Notes: generated by a model from the sequence alone, not told the origin. A DNA stretch of 64,000 bases from JARRQB01 sp965368585 (GCA_965368585.1 CBDUNM010000004.1:1-64000), one strand, 5' to 3'; numbered from the stretch's first letter, positions 26,278 to 35,605 are shown. Numbers and translations are program-made.

Positions 26278-26970
26278 CTAGTGCACCAGCGCTTTGCCCG
26301 ACAAGACCATATGCAGAAACTCGTCACCATGTTCCGCTTTCAGGTAATGGCGATAGGCTCTTACGGCGAATCGCATGGGGTCGCACAGATAGATAGTCGC
26401 GTTTATCTTCGACTCTCGATCGAACGCCGTGCCGGGGTTAGCGTTCAAGACGCGTTCGCGCAGACCCTGTTCCATGGCCGCGAACATTGCCACGTAGGCG
26501 AGATACTCTTTCGCGTGAATCGTCGGTTTGGGCATCGGCATGTTGCAAGCCGCGACTGCGTGCGCCACTTCGTGTGTCACCAGGCTGCGGTACATGGACC
26601 GGTCGACCGGCACGTTGAACCATGTCTTGTTTCTTGCGAACTCGGAGAAGGCTAAAACCAGGATTCTTTGCTCATTTTCAAGGTAACAACCCACCGCAGT
26701 CTCGCTTACCGCTTCCGGGAGACTGGCGACGATCTCGACGACCAGCGGGTAGGTGGGCTGTAACGCGAGCCGGCCAAAGAACGCTATTGCATCTTCGGCA
26801 CCGCGGCATATTTCGGCATAATCGGCGGACGATTCCGCCTTCACGCTAACGGCCGCGTTGGCACAGTCGCGATTGCTGGGCCGATCACTGGGGTCCGCGG
26901 CAGAGATGACGGTGAAGAACGGCGGGAAAGTCAACCAAACCCAGGCGATGACGGTTCGAAAATGCCACAT
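26278..26970 (-). CDS. Secreted protein with HExxH zinc-peptidase motif
   Basis: A 230-residue exported protein. The signal peptide covers about residues 1-25 (VIAWVWLTFPPFFTVISAA). The mature part has four Cys likely in disulfides (RDCANA, EICRGA, GCYLEN, AACNMP) and the motif SLVTHEVAHAVAACN, an HExxH zinc-binding site as in metallopeptidases. A Glu further on (HAKEYLAY) could be the third ligand, as in gluzincins. It resembles proteins annotated DUF6639 in proteobacteria; no substrate is known. It sits inside the segment bounded by the corC duplication, and its last codons touch the duplication border. The GC content is like its neighbours. Confidence 0.75.
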   Translation of the reverse strand: MWHFRTVIAWVWLTFPPFFTVISAADPSDRPSNRDCANAAVSVKAESSADYAEICRGAEDAIAFFGRLALQPTYPLVVEIVASLPEAVSETAVGCYLENEQRILVLAFSEFARNKTWFNVPVDRSMYRSLVTHEVAHAVAACNMPMPKPTIHAKEYLAYVAMFAAMEQGLRERVLNANPGTAFDRESKINATIYLCDPMRFAVRAYRHYLKAEHGDEFLHMVLSGKALVH

Positions 26971-27246
26971 AGGGATCTGTCCTTACGAGAACTCAGCAGT
27001 TGCCTGCCCAGTCACCCACTACACATGTGTCCTCCGACTTTTAGCGCGTAGGCGCCCGACAAGCCAGAAACTCTAATATTTCACCGGCACAGGAACCGAG
27101 TAGAGGACATACGACCAGCCCGAAGACGCCACCTCGTCGTATCGTAGTGCGATCGACCCAGACACCGATGGGTTACGGCATGAGTATTACCCGGCAACGG
27201 ATGCCGGCTTGGACGCGCATCCGTTGCGGCGAAGGGTGGGTGGCGG

Positions 27247-27672
27247 TTATTTCTCCTGCAGCGAGTATACGTGGTTGATCAGCGCCAGGATCCGACCGCG
27301 TATAAATCCTTCCGCGTTGTACTCACGAATGTAATCGGCGTAATACTCCGCTGCTTTGGCGTTGTACTCGTTGCCCCAAATCGGCATGTCGCGACGACCG
27401 TGGGCCTTGAGCTCTACCCGTCCGTCTATCACTTGGTAGACGCGGTCGTATGGAAATACTCCGTTGTTGGCCTTCTGCAGCGTAGTGATATCGGGAATAC
27501 GGGTGTCAACAATGCCCGCATATGGGCCGTCCCCTTTGCCGGTCATACCGTGGCATACGGCACAATTGTTGTCGTACTCTCTTTTTCCGATGTCGTCCGC
27601 CGCAGGTGCACCGGTGTATGCGACGATCAGGGTGGCAGTCATGACAGCTATCCGAATCTTATTTGCTTTCAT
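27247..27672 (-). CDS. Periplasmic monohaem cytochrome c
   Basis: A 141-residue protein with a signal peptide (about residues 1-25, ending TGAPAAD) and one haem-binding motif CAVCH (within DNNCAVCHGMTGKGDGPYAG). The likely axial Met is in RRDMPIWGNEY, giving His/Met ligation. The fold fits class I cytochromes c. An additional 30 residues follow the haem domain (FIRGRILALINHVYSLQEK). Such small cytochromes shuttle electrons to oxidases or accept them from sulfur oxidation, but nothing here names its partner. ATG at 27672 with GAGGA ribosome-binding site. It lies alone within the segment bounded by the corC duplication. Confidence 0.9.
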   Translation of the reverse strand: MKANKIRIAVMTATLIVAYTGAPAADDIGKREYDNNCAVCHGMTGKGDGPYAGIVDTRIPDITTLQKANNGVFPYDRVYQVIDGRVELKAHGRRDMPIWGNEYNAKAAEYYADYIREYNAEGFIRGRILALINHVYSLQEK

Positions 27673-28353
27673 ATCGATGTTCCTCCGGCAGGTTTGAAAA
27701 ATTCACGCTACTTCCAAACACTTGAATGATTATTTTTTGCGACTGTGACGCAGCCTGTCCTGCAACGGCACCAAACCATGTCTATATACCAACATACGCC
27801 CAGCCATCCGGCTTTTACAAACAGTAATATCGGCTTCTTTTGCGCCCGGTCACAAACATAGCCCATCCACTGAACGCAATTTCACGGATAGCGACTTAGC
27901 AGCGAATTGTCGGGGTGATTCAGAGGGGCGGGCCGTCGTCGCGCAGCGTAATGACCTCTACCAACACCTGAAGATCGCTCACGCCAGGCGCTATCTGATC
28001 TCCGCCGCTTGTGTCATCGGTTGTTGCTGATCGCCAACACGCTGGCGATCAGCCGCTGCAATACCGCGTCCTGGTCGGGTCGGGTTGCACTGATCCGACC
28101 ATTGGGCGTCTGCCTGGCGACCCGCATGTCGCGTGCGCGGCGCGCAGCGGCCGTACAGCCGAATTGGTCCAAGACCATGAAACCCACCAGCAGTTGAGCC
28201 ACCACCGCCAAACTTACCCTAACCTGCATGTTGCACCAGCCGATCGGGGACGCGCGCCAGTGGGACAGGGGCACGTGCAGATGCCGCTTTCGCCGTCTTT
28301 ATACGGGCCGAGCGTCACGTGGACCAACCGCGGCACACTCGTCATCACGAAAT
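27673..28353. other. Gene-poor stretch with a solitary repeat end
   Basis: About 680 bp without a supported gene. It contains the 28-bp sequence at 28218-28245 that is identical to the left end of the MITE-like element at 12747, with no partner end nearby. Open frames over 28010-28390 show no family features. Confidence 0.55.
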
Positions 28354-28501
28354 GCGTTAGTAAAGCCTCATATCGGGTAAAGGTTTAAGTGACCGTTTGC
28401 TGCAGGGAAGCAGCAGCCGAGCCTACGGGGATGTATTAACGGCGTGTCACTGAAAGCTTTACCCGGCAGGAGGCACTGGAAACGTGAGGCTTCATGAGTG
28501 A
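28354..28501 (+). repeat. Hairpin repeat element, copy 2 (about 150 bp)
   Basis: Second copy of the element at 12261, same orientation. Its main stem is better preserved: arms 28374-28393 and 28446-28465 pair at 18 of 20 positions. The loop holds the small hairpin GCTGCAGGGAAGCAGC and the block GAGCCTAC. Ends carry AGTAAAGCCT and a matching GAGGCTT. It lies 140 bp downstream of the corC stop. Confidence 0.8.
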
Positions 28502-28516
28502 TTCTCTTAATACCTG

Positions 28517-28582
28517 TCTGCCATGATCGCGAAGCTGGAGCTGGACAGACTCAAAGGCGTAGATCAAGGACCCAATGCAGTT
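28517..28582 (+). pseudogene. Short decayed copy of a pilU internal segment
   Basis: The run CATGATCGCGAAGCTGGAGC and what follows aligns with pilU positions 25651-25728 with scattered changes and small gaps. It is directly followed by sequence that matches the region downstream of pilU (from 25976). The arrangement shows that pilU and corC were neighbours before a duplication. Confidence 0.75.
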
Positions 28583-28639
28583 CAGAGCAACGTCTTCACG
28601 GGAGCACCTCTGGCACATTCACAGCCGACCAGGGGCTTC

Positions 28640-29500
28640 TCAACTTATCCGCCCCGCGTTTGCCAACCGCTCCACGTTCAGCAGACGAATCTTACGGCTA
28701 TCGGATCGAACCACGGTAAAGCGAAACCCGCCCAGCACCGTTTTCTCACCGCGTTTCGGCAAATGGCCTATGGCGTGGGTAACCAGGCCGCCGATGGTAT
28801 CGAAGTCATCGTCGTTGAAGTGGGTGCCGAAATATTCGTTGAACTCGTCGATGGACGTATGCGCTTTCGCCGTGAAATGGCTTTGGTCTCGCTGCAGTAT
28901 GAATGCGTCTTCATCAAAGTCGTGCTCATCTTCGATCTCGCCGACAATTTGCTCCAGCACATCCTCGATGGTGACCAACCCGGCTGCCGCGCCGTATTCG
29001 TCTACCACTATCGCCATGTGATTTCGGCTGACGCGAAACTCCTTCAACAACACATTCAAGCGCTTGCTTTCGGGAACGAATACTGCGGAACGCAAAACGT
29101 CGCGTATGTTGAATCGGGGAGCATTCTTTCCGCAGTATTGCAGCAGATCCTTGGCCAGCATGATCCCGATTACTTCGGCGCGATCCTCACCAATGACCGG
29201 GAAACGCGAGTGCGCCGACGCGATGACCACCGGCAGTATCGCATCCAGCGGGGCGTCGCGCTCCACGACGACGGCCTGCGCGCGCGGAATCATGATGTCG
29301 CGCACCTGCAAGTCGGACACCTGCAACACACCTTCCAGCATGTTCAGTGCTTCGGAATCGAACAAGGCCCGCTCCTTGGCATCCTGTAACAAAGTTACCA
29401 GTTCGTCTTTGGTGCGCGGCTCACCGCTCGCTCCGGGCATCAGGCGTTGCCACCACCCTCGGGCGCGGTTGCCACTACCAGTTCGATCTTCGCTGTTCAT
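28640..29500 (-). CDS. corC: CorC/HlyC family CBS-domain protein
   Basis: A 286-residue cytoplasmic protein with a CBS pair (about residues 65-190; VRDIMIPRAQ at its start, EYGAAAGLVTIEDVLEQIVG at its end) and the C-terminal CorC_HlyC domain (DEFNEYFGTHF, ETVLGGFRFTVVR). CorC proteins of this short type are linked to Mg/Co efflux and, by gene order, to the ybeY-lnt cluster. The ATG at 29500 lies 5 bp after the ybeY stop. The usual partner lnt does not follow; instead the 3' end of the gene is duplicated at 25976-26275 and repeats intervene. Confidence 0.95.
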   Translation of the reverse strand: MNSEDRTGSGNRARGWWQRLMPGASGEPRTKDELVTLLQDAKERALFDSEALNMLEGVLQVSDLQVRDIMIPRAQAVVVERDAPLDAILPVVIASAHSRFPVIGEDRAEVIGIMLAKDLLQYCGKNAPRFNIRDVLRSAVFVPESKRLNVLLKEFRVSRNHMAIVVDEYGAAAGLVTIEDVLEQIVGEIEDEHDFDEDAFILQRDQSHFTAKAHTSIDEFNEYFGTHFNDDDFDTIGGLVTHAIGHLPKRGEKTVLGGFRFTVVRSDSRKIRLLNVERLANAGRIS

Positions 29501-29505
29501 GTTTC

Positions 29506-29967
29506 CTATTCAGTAGTGTAGGGGTCGGGAAATCCCAACTCTGTCAATATCTCGCACTCGCGGGTTTCCATGAGCGCGGCATCGGGCTCGGTTTGGTGAT
29601 CATAACCGAGCAGATGCAGTACACCGTGCACGACCATGTGCGCCCAGTGAGCTTCAGGACACTTGCCCTGTCTCGCCGCCTCGTCGATCACCACCGGTGC
29701 GCAGATGACCAGATCACCCAGCAGATTGAGCGGCACTTCGGGCGGCGCTTCGAAGGGGAAAGACAATACGTTGGTGGGCCTATCCGCGCCGCGATATCGT
29801 CGATTCAAGGTCCGGCTTTCAGCGGCACCGACAACCCGGATGACCAGCTCGCCAGCGGCATCCGGCTCGTCGAACACGGCTGCCGCCCACGCGCTGAAGG
29901 ACTCGGCATTCGGTACGCCGGGCGAATCAGTCGCTAGCTGCAAATCGACGTTCAAGGGCGCAACCAC
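29506..29967 (-). CDS. ybeY: Endoribonuclease YbeY (rRNA maturation)
   Basis: A 153-residue metal-dependent RNase needed for 16S rRNA 3'-end processing and ribosome quality control. The zinc motif is HMVVHGVLHLLGYDH, with three His ligands, and the family segments RGADRPTNVLSFPFE and LLGDLVICAPVV are present. GTG at 29967 is the start; no upstream ATG is in frame. It lies between phoH and corC on the same strand, as in most gammaproteobacteria, though 301 bp separate it from phoH, a gap in which I see no gene. Confidence 0.96.
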   Translation of the reverse strand: MVAPLNVDLQLATDSPGVPNAESFSAWAAAVFDEPDAAGELVIRVVGAAESRTLNRRYRGADRPTNVLSFPFEAPPEVPLNLLGDLVICAPVVIDEAARQGKCPEAHWAHMVVHGVLHLLGYDHQTEPDAALMETRECEILTELGFPDPYTTE

Positions 29968-30268
29968 GGCGGAGGCGAAGTATAGAGCCTAACTGCACGC
30001 ACGTACCGGCGTAGGCGAACGGCGGGATACTTCGTCTGGCTGGTAATCTCCGATCATTTTCATTGCACGTTCGCTGTCAGTCCCGCAACCGCCAAGCGCA
30101 TGGTTGTGACACGCTACGTAGTCCGTCCTGGACTGTCAACCCGGCGGCGGCGAGCGTTTACTCAATCCGTAGCGCAACGCAAGATATGCCGTCAGTGCCA
30201 GGCCGCAACGCGACCTGACCTGCCGCATGACAGAGGCTCCTAGCACTACCTTATCTACCGCAGGGGTA

Positions 30269-31297
30269 CTACTGGTCGGCCCCGGAGTCGTTTCTATCCC
30301 ACGCCTCGTACGCCCGGACGACGCGCTGCACCAGTGCGTGCCGCACCACATCTCGCGCGCTGAACATCGTGAAGCTGATACCCTGCACTCTCCCCAATAC
30401 CTCGATTGCCTGACGCAGGCCCGACTGCTGGCCCCGCGGCAGGTCGACCTGCGTAACATCGCCGGTACACACCGCGGTCGACCCGAAACCGATGCGCGTC
30501 AGAAACATTTTCATTTGTTCCGGCGTGGTGTTTTGTGCCTCGTCGAGGATGATAAAGGCCTCATTGAGCGTACGACCTCTCATGTACGCCAGCGGCGCGA
30601 CCTCTATGACATTACGTTCGATTAACTTATGCACGCGCTCGAACCCGAGCATTTCGTACAGGGCATCGTACAATGGGCGCAGATACGGGTCGATTTTTTG
30701 CGCCAGATCGCCCGGCAGAAAGCCCAACCGCTCGCCCGCCTCCACCGCGGGTCGAACCAGCAGGATGCGTCTGACCTGATCGCGCTCCAATGCGTCGACC
30801 GCGCAGGCAACCGCCAGATAGGTTTTACCTGTGCCCGCCGGACCCACGCCGAAATTGATGTCGTGGGTCAGAATTCGATGCAGGTACTCAGCTTGATTCG
30901 GACCGCGCGGTTGTACGACCCCGCGCCTTGTTTTTATCTGCGTATCGGGGACGTTGGCGTCGGTCGGCTCGATCAATGCGTCGACACCCGATTCCTGGAG
31001 GTAGAGATGCACCCGTGCCGGACTCAGCGTTTCCTTGTCCGTGGCTTCGTACAACTCCTGCAGTACATGTTTACCGGCGGCGATCGCGCGCGTCTCACCG
31101 AATAAACGGAAGAAATTCCCGCGGTTGCTGATCTCTATGCCCAGCCGCCGCTCGATCTGACGCAGGTGCTCGTCGAGTTGGCCGCACACGTTGCGCAGGC
31201 GTTCCATATCCTCCGGCTCCAGAATGATGTCCACGGAATCGGGGTGTTCGGAAAGGACGATGTCGCTAATGGTGTCTACCTCACGCCGAACGCGCAA
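30269..31297 (-). CDS. ybeZ: PhoH-like ATPase (YbeZ)
   Basis: A 342-residue P-loop protein of the PhoH/YbeZ family, thought to work with YbeY in RNA processing. Walker A is GVGPAGTGKTYLA, Walker B is AFIILDEAQNTTPEQM, followed by the GFGSTAVCTGDVTQVDLP segment with the sensor residue. The N-terminal 100 residues form the basic nucleic-acid binding part (RLGIEISNRGNFFRLFGE). The frame begins with TTG at 31297 and overlaps the miaB stop by 17 bp; a start within the next codons cannot be excluded. Confidence 0.95.
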   Translation of the reverse strand: MRVRREVDTISDIVLSEHPDSVDIILEPEDMERLRNVCGQLDEHLRQIERRLGIEISNRGNFFRLFGETRAIAAGKHVLQELYEATDKETLSPARVHLYLQESGVDALIEPTDANVPDTQIKTRRGVVQPRGPNQAEYLHRILTHDINFGVGPAGTGKTYLAVACAVDALERDQVRRILLVRPAVEAGERLGFLPGDLAQKIDPYLRPLYDALYEMLGFERVHKLIERNVIEVAPLAYMRGRTLNEAFIILDEAQNTTPEQMKMFLTRIGFGSTAVCTGDVTQVDLPRGQQSGLRQAIEVLGRVQGISFTMFSARDVVRHALVQRVVRAYEAWDRNDSGADQ

Positions 31298-32627
31298 TCG
31301 CGTCGGTTACCGGTTCGCCGCGCAACGAATTGGCCAGGGCTTCGGTAATGCGCACGTCCACAAAGCGCCCGAGCAGTTCTGCGGAGCCGTCGAAATTGAC
31401 TACTCGGTTGTTTTCGGTGCGACCCGACAGCTGGCGTGGATCGCGCCGCGAGGGGCGATCGACCAGAACTCGCTGCACAGTACCCACCATCTGTCGGCTG
31501 AAGCGCTGTGCGTGGCTGTTAACCGCCTGTTGCAGACGGCGCAGGCGTGCCTGCTTGGCCGCGTACGGCACGTCGTCCGGCAAGTCCGACGCCGGTGTGC
31601 CGGGGCGCCGGCTGTAGATGAAGCTGAACGACTGGTCGAAATCGATTGCTTCGATCAATGCCATGGTGTGTTCGAAATCCTCGTCGGTTTCGCCCGGAAA
31701 TCCAACAATGAAATCCGAGGAAATACTGATCCCCGGACGCGCCTCGCGCAGGCGCCGGATCTTCTGTTTGTAATCAAAAGCACTGTGACCGCGCTTCATC
31801 GCGAGCAAAATACGGTCGGAACCGGACTGTACCGGCAAATGCAGGAAGCTCACCAGTTCAGGCACTTCCCGGTACGCCTCGATGAGGCTGTCCGAAAACT
31901 CAACCGGATGCGACGTCGTGAAACGGATGCGATCAATACCATCGACGGCAGCAACGTAGCGGATCAACAGGGCGAGATCAGCGCTGTCACCGTCGTGCGT
32001 CAGGCCTTGGTAGGCGTTGACGTTCTGTCCCAGCAGATTGATCTCGCGGACGCCTTGCGCCGCCAACTGCGCCACTTCCGCGAGGACGTCATCGAAAGGG
32101 CGACTGATTTCCGTACCGCGGGTGTAGGGGACGACGCAGAAAGTGCAATACTTGGAACAGCCCTCCATGATGGAGACATAAGCCGTCGGACCCTCGGCAC
32201 GCGGTTCCGGCAGGCAGTCGAACTTCTCGATCTCCGGAAAGCTGACGTCCACCACGCCGCGACCGTCGCGCCGCACCGTCGCCAGCATTTCAGGTAACCG
32301 ATGCAGTGTCTGTGGCCCGAACACCAGGTCCACGAACGGCGCGCGTTTACGGATCGCTTCGCCTTCCTGGCTGGCAACGCAGCCACCGACGCCTATGATC
32401 AGACCCTTGCGCCGCGCTTTCCAGGGCCGCCATTGCCCGAGTTGCGAAAATACCTTCTCCTGTGCCTTCTCACGGATCGAGCAGGTGTTCAGCAACAGGA
32501 CGTCGGCATCTTCCGCTACATCGGTCACTTCATAGCCGTCAGAGAACCGCAGTACGTCCGCCATCTTGGCGGAATCGTACTCATTCATCTGGCATCCATA
32601 GGTCTTGATAAATAGTTTGCGTGACAT
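31281..32627 (-). CDS. miaB: tRNA-2-methylthio-N6-dimethylallyladenosine synthase
   Basis: A 448-residue radical-SAM methylthiotransferase that modifies A37 of tRNAs reading UNN codons. The N-terminal MTTase domain binds an auxiliary cluster through Cys in TYGCQMNEYD, LLNTCSIREKA and GGCVASQEG. The radical SAM cluster sits in CSKYCTFCVVPYTRG. A TRAM domain closes the protein (VQRVLVDRPSRRD...VDVRI). ATG at 32627 is chosen as it gives the family start MSRKLFIKTYGCQ; the upstream extension is unlike the family. First gene of miaB-ybeZ-ybeY-corC. Confidence 0.97.
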   Translation of the reverse strand: MSRKLFIKTYGCQMNEYDSAKMADVLRFSDGYEVTDVAEDADVLLLNTCSIREKAQEKVFSQLGQWRPWKARRKGLIIGVGGCVASQEGEAIRKRAPFVDLVFGPQTLHRLPEMLATVRRDGRGVVDVSFPEIEKFDCLPEPRAEGPTAYVSIMEGCSKYCTFCVVPYTRGTEISRPFDDVLAEVAQLAAQGVREINLLGQNVNAYQGLTHDGDSADLALLIRYVAAVDGIDRIRFTTSHPVEFSDSLIEAYREVPELVSFLHLPVQSGSDRILLAMKRGHSAFDYKQKIRRLREARPGISISSDFIVGFPGETDEDFEHTMALIEAIDFDQSFSFIYSRRPGTPASDLPDDVPYAAKQARLRRLQQAVNSHAQRFSRQMVGTVQRVLVDRPSRRDPRQLSGRTENNRVVNFDGSAELLGRFVDVRITEALANSLRGEPVTDAIARSA

Positions 32628-32735
32628 GAAAAACCGGTGTGTTTGATTTCCGCGGATTTTACGCTGAATATCAAAGACCTGCCACGCCAAAATTCGGCAA
32701 GAGGCCTCGAGTAAGACCTCCTGCCCGGGACGGTG

Positions 32736-32969
32736 CTAGAGTCCAATCAGTTCGGCATGCACGCCACGATCCTGGATGTGGTGCAACAAATCCTGGGCGC
32801 GGATATCCCCAGGATCGTAATCGATCAGCATCAAATGCCTGGCTTTGTCGTTGACACACGCGCTGTATACGCCCGTCAGATCACCCAGGTCACGTTCGAG
32901 CGAGTGGATGTGCCCATCGTCCAGATTTTCGTCGATATGAATGACGACATCGGTTCGGCTGGTTCCCAT
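32736..32969 (-). CDS. Small HMA-like (ferredoxin-fold) protein without CxxC
   Basis: A 77-residue protein, MGTSRTDVVIHIDENLDDGH onward, with the beta-alpha-beta-beta-alpha-beta pattern of heavy-metal-associated domains: VVIHIDENL, a helix ending LERDLGD, GVYSACVND, HLMLIDYDPGDIRAQDLL, GVHAELIGL. The metal-binding CxxC between first strand and helix is absent, so metal transport is unlikely. Similar small proteins are common as hypotheticals in gammaproteobacteria. ATG at 32969 is the only start. It stands alone between miaB and the GGDEF/EAL gene. Confidence 0.7.
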   Translation of the reverse strand: MGTSRTDVVIHIDENLDDGHIHSLERDLGDLTGVYSACVNDKARHLMLIDYDPGDIRAQDLLHHIQDRGVHAELIGL

Positions 32970-33208
32970 GTACGGTCTCCCTTCAGTGTTACGGAGCGCG
33001 AAACACGCTTCTTACTCATATATGGATAGTTCAGGTTCGGGAGTACTCAATAGGGCAAAACCCTTGGCGTTACAAGGTAGAGACCCGAAGCGTCCCCGAT
33101 GCCCGTTCCGTGATGCCGCGTTGATCGAGTGCAGCCTGGCCCGACCGGAAAACGAACCAAGAACGTCAGTGGTGGAATTTTCGCCTGCGTTCGGGTTTGC
33201 GTCGAGGT

Positions 33209-35605
33209 TTACGGTCGAATGTCCCGCCGCGACACAGGCAGGTAGCAGGGCGGATCGAAACGCGCGGCCGGCGCCGCCAAGTGGAACCCCTGACCCAGGT
33301 CGACACCCAGTTCCTGCAGAATAGGGATCACGTCTTCGGACTCGACGCACTCCGCGGTCGACATGATGCCCAATCCGCGCGCCATATCGCTCACGGCTCG
33401 CACGAAAACGCGGTCGAACCGGTCGTGCGCCAAATTGCGCACGAAGTTTCCGTCAATCTTGATGATGTCCACCGGCAAATGCTTGAGATAGTGGAAAGAC
33501 GAAAAACCCACTCCAAAGTCATCTAGGGCGATTCGACAACCCAAGTTGTGCAGTGAATCAGTGAATTGGTTTGCCTGCGCAATGTTCTCGACCGCCGCCG
33601 TCTCGGTGATTTCGAAAATCAGCATACTGGGATCGGCTCGACTCTCATCGACGTAATGCCTGATCCATTCGAGGATCTGCGGATTTCCGAAATGCCTGCC
33701 CGACAGGTTAATCGCCAGATTGACCGGTTGACCGCAATCACAACTCCCACCTTGCACCTGGATTGCCTTACGCAGCACCCAGCGATCGATTTCGCGAATC
33801 ATGCCGAATCGTTCTGCGATGCCGAGGAATGCGCCCGACGAAATCAGACCGCCGTCATCTCCTTGCATACGCAGCAACACTTCATAGTGAGCCACCTGCC
33901 GGTTGTCGAGCCTGAATACGGGCTGGTAATGCAGAATGAACAAGTCTTCTTCCAGCGCCTTTCGAATACGCTGCTCCCACTGCAGCTTGGCATGCATCGC
34001 GGTAAGCTGTTTATCTGTCTCGCTGTAGACGTGATAAGTATTTCGCCCCTCGTCCTTGGCGCTGTACATGGCGGCGTCCGCCATTGCCAGCAGGCCACTC
34101 GGCTCCGTTCCATGACTGGGGAAAATCACGATGCCGATACTGGCGCTCACCGGGGTCACCATATCGGGAAAACCCTCTTGGCTATCGAACAACCTCTGCA
34201 GCAAATACCCCGCCGCCTGCTCCGCCTGTTCGCGGCCGGTGTTGGGCAGCAACACGCCAAACTCGTCGCCGCCCAACCGGCCCAGCACATCCACCTTGCG
34301 CAGACTATCTGACAGTCGCTTGGCGATAATACACAGGTACTCGTCGCCGGCGAGGTGCCCCATGGTGTCATTGATATATTTGAACTGATCCAGGTCGATA
34401 AACATCAACGCACCTTGCTGGTCGAAGCGCTCCACATGGTCCAACGCCCTTTCCAGTTCCTCCTGGAAACGGCTGCGATTGAACAACCCGGTCAGCGCAT
34501 CGTGCTCGGCCAGATAAGCAATGCGCTTCTCGTTTCGCTTCTGTTCGGTGACGTCGAGAAACAGGCTGCGGCAGACCGGGTTCCCCGAAACGCCGTGGCC
34601 AAAACTGTTGATGCTGCGAATATCGACCAGGTGTCCATCTTTGTGCGACATTCGGAAATCTATTGTCGACGTCCCCAGTCCGTGCTTTTCCGCACCCCAC
34701 TGCTGTCTGAAGAGATCTAGATCTTCCGAGTAGATACGGTGCTCCAGGAACTGCGGCTGAAACCAGGCAATGGTGGGGTAACCGAGAAGATTCTGCGCCT
34801 CTTGGCTCACGTACAGAAAGTCGTACGTATGTGGATCAACTTCGACAATTAACGCGTTTATCCCGTCCATGAGCGTTTGCAGATGGCTTTTCTGCTGCTC
34901 AAGCGCGTGGCGTTCCTCGACAAGGGCCGCGCGGGTCTGTGCCAGGTGGTCGGCAAGATGATTGAAGGACCTGGCCAGGTTCCCCATTTCGTCCCGGCTG
35001 TCCAAATCGATACGGTAGTCCAACTCGTCTCTCGCCAGCGCCTGGGTGCCTTCTTCCAGCTTGCGCAAACTGCGAGTCATGAAATAGCCTACGACGAGGG
35101 TCGCCAGAACGGACAGCACCAGTTCCAAGGAGGCGATGGTCGTGTTTTGGAGACGGGTCTGGCCGATGAGCGATTCCACATACGCTATGGAATACCCGAT
35201 ATTGAGAACACCAAGCTTTTGATTCGACAATGAAATCGGTTTTACAGTATCGAATACCCCGTCGCGTTTCGCATCCTGGTAGGTCTCATCGGGCAGCGCA
35301 TTTGGGGGAACCTCGCCTATCGCAGCCATCGAGTTGCCAAGTGCGTCCAGCACGCCAGCGTAAACGATATTCTCGCTCGTGCTGACCAGTGACAAAGCGT
35401 CCAGCACAATAGCCCGATCATTTACCGCAAGTCCCGGCGCCAGCAAATTAGCCAGCAAGGTTGCCTCTTCACTGATGTGGTGCCTGAGTACGTCGGCATG
35501 ACTGGAACTGATGAGACGAACACTGTTCCACACGAGTGTCGTCAACATGACCGCTTCGATCAGAATAACGCTCAGCACGAGCCGGGTGGAAAGCCGGATT
35601 TTCAC
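33209..35605 (-). CDS. HAMP-PAS-GGDEF-EAL membrane protein (c-di-GMP turnover)
   Basis: A 798-residue inner-membrane signalling protein. Order: first membrane span (about 8-28), periplasmic part to about 150, second span (about 152-172), HAMP to 225, PAS about 245-355, GGDEF about 365-530, EAL to the end. The diguanylate cyclase motif is intact (GRLGGDEFGVLL). The phosphodiesterase domain has EVL for EAL (HYEVLLRMQ), a known tolerated change, and keeps DDFGVGFSSFHYLKHLPVD and a Lys in IIKIDGNF. Both activities may thus exist. Start is GTG at 35605. It follows a PhnD-like binding protein gene by 83 bp, which suggests that ligand binding in the periplasm feeds this protein. Confidence 0.92.
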   Translation of the reverse strand: MKIRLSTRLVLSVILIEAVMLTTLVWNSVRLISSSHADVLRHHISEEATLLANLLAPGLAVNDRAIVLDALSLVSTSENIVYAGVLDALGNSMAAIGEVPPNALPDETYQDAKRDGVFDTVKPISLSNQKLGVLNIGYSIAYVESLIGQTRLQNTTIASLELVLSVLATLVVGYFMTRSLRKLEEGTQALARDELDYRIDLDSRDEMGNLARSFNHLADHLAQTRAALVEERHALEQQKSHLQTLMDGINALIVEVDPHTYDFLYVSQEAQNLLGYPTIAWFQPQFLEHRIYSEDLDLFRQQWGAEKHGLGTSTIDFRMSHKDGHLVDIRSINSFGHGVSGNPVCRSLFLDVTEQKRNEKRIAYLAEHDALTGLFNRSRFQEELERALDHVERFDQQGALMFIDLDQFKYINDTMGHLAGDEYLCIIAKRLSDSLRKVDVLGRLGGDEFGVLLPNTGREQAEQAAGYLLQRLFDSQEGFPDMVTPVSASIGIVIFPSHGTEPSGLLAMADAAMYSAKDEGRNTYHVYSETDKQLTAMHAKLQWEQRIRKALEEDLFILHYQPVFRLDNRQVAHYEVLLRMQGDDGGLISSGAFLGIAERFGMIREIDRWVLRKAIQVQGGSCDCGQPVNLAINLSGRHFGNPQILEWIRHYVDESRADPSMLIFEITETAAVENIAQANQFTDSLHNLGCRIALDDFGVGFSSFHYLKHLPVDIIKIDGNFVRNLAHDRFDRVFVRAVSDMARGLGIMSTAECVESEDVIPILQELGVDLGQGFHLAAPAARFDPPCYLPVSRRDIRP

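Noticed and set aside
28010..28390. Open frames between the cytochrome gene and hairpin copy 2
   Set aside because: They include the solitary repeat end and show no domain or ribosome-binding site.
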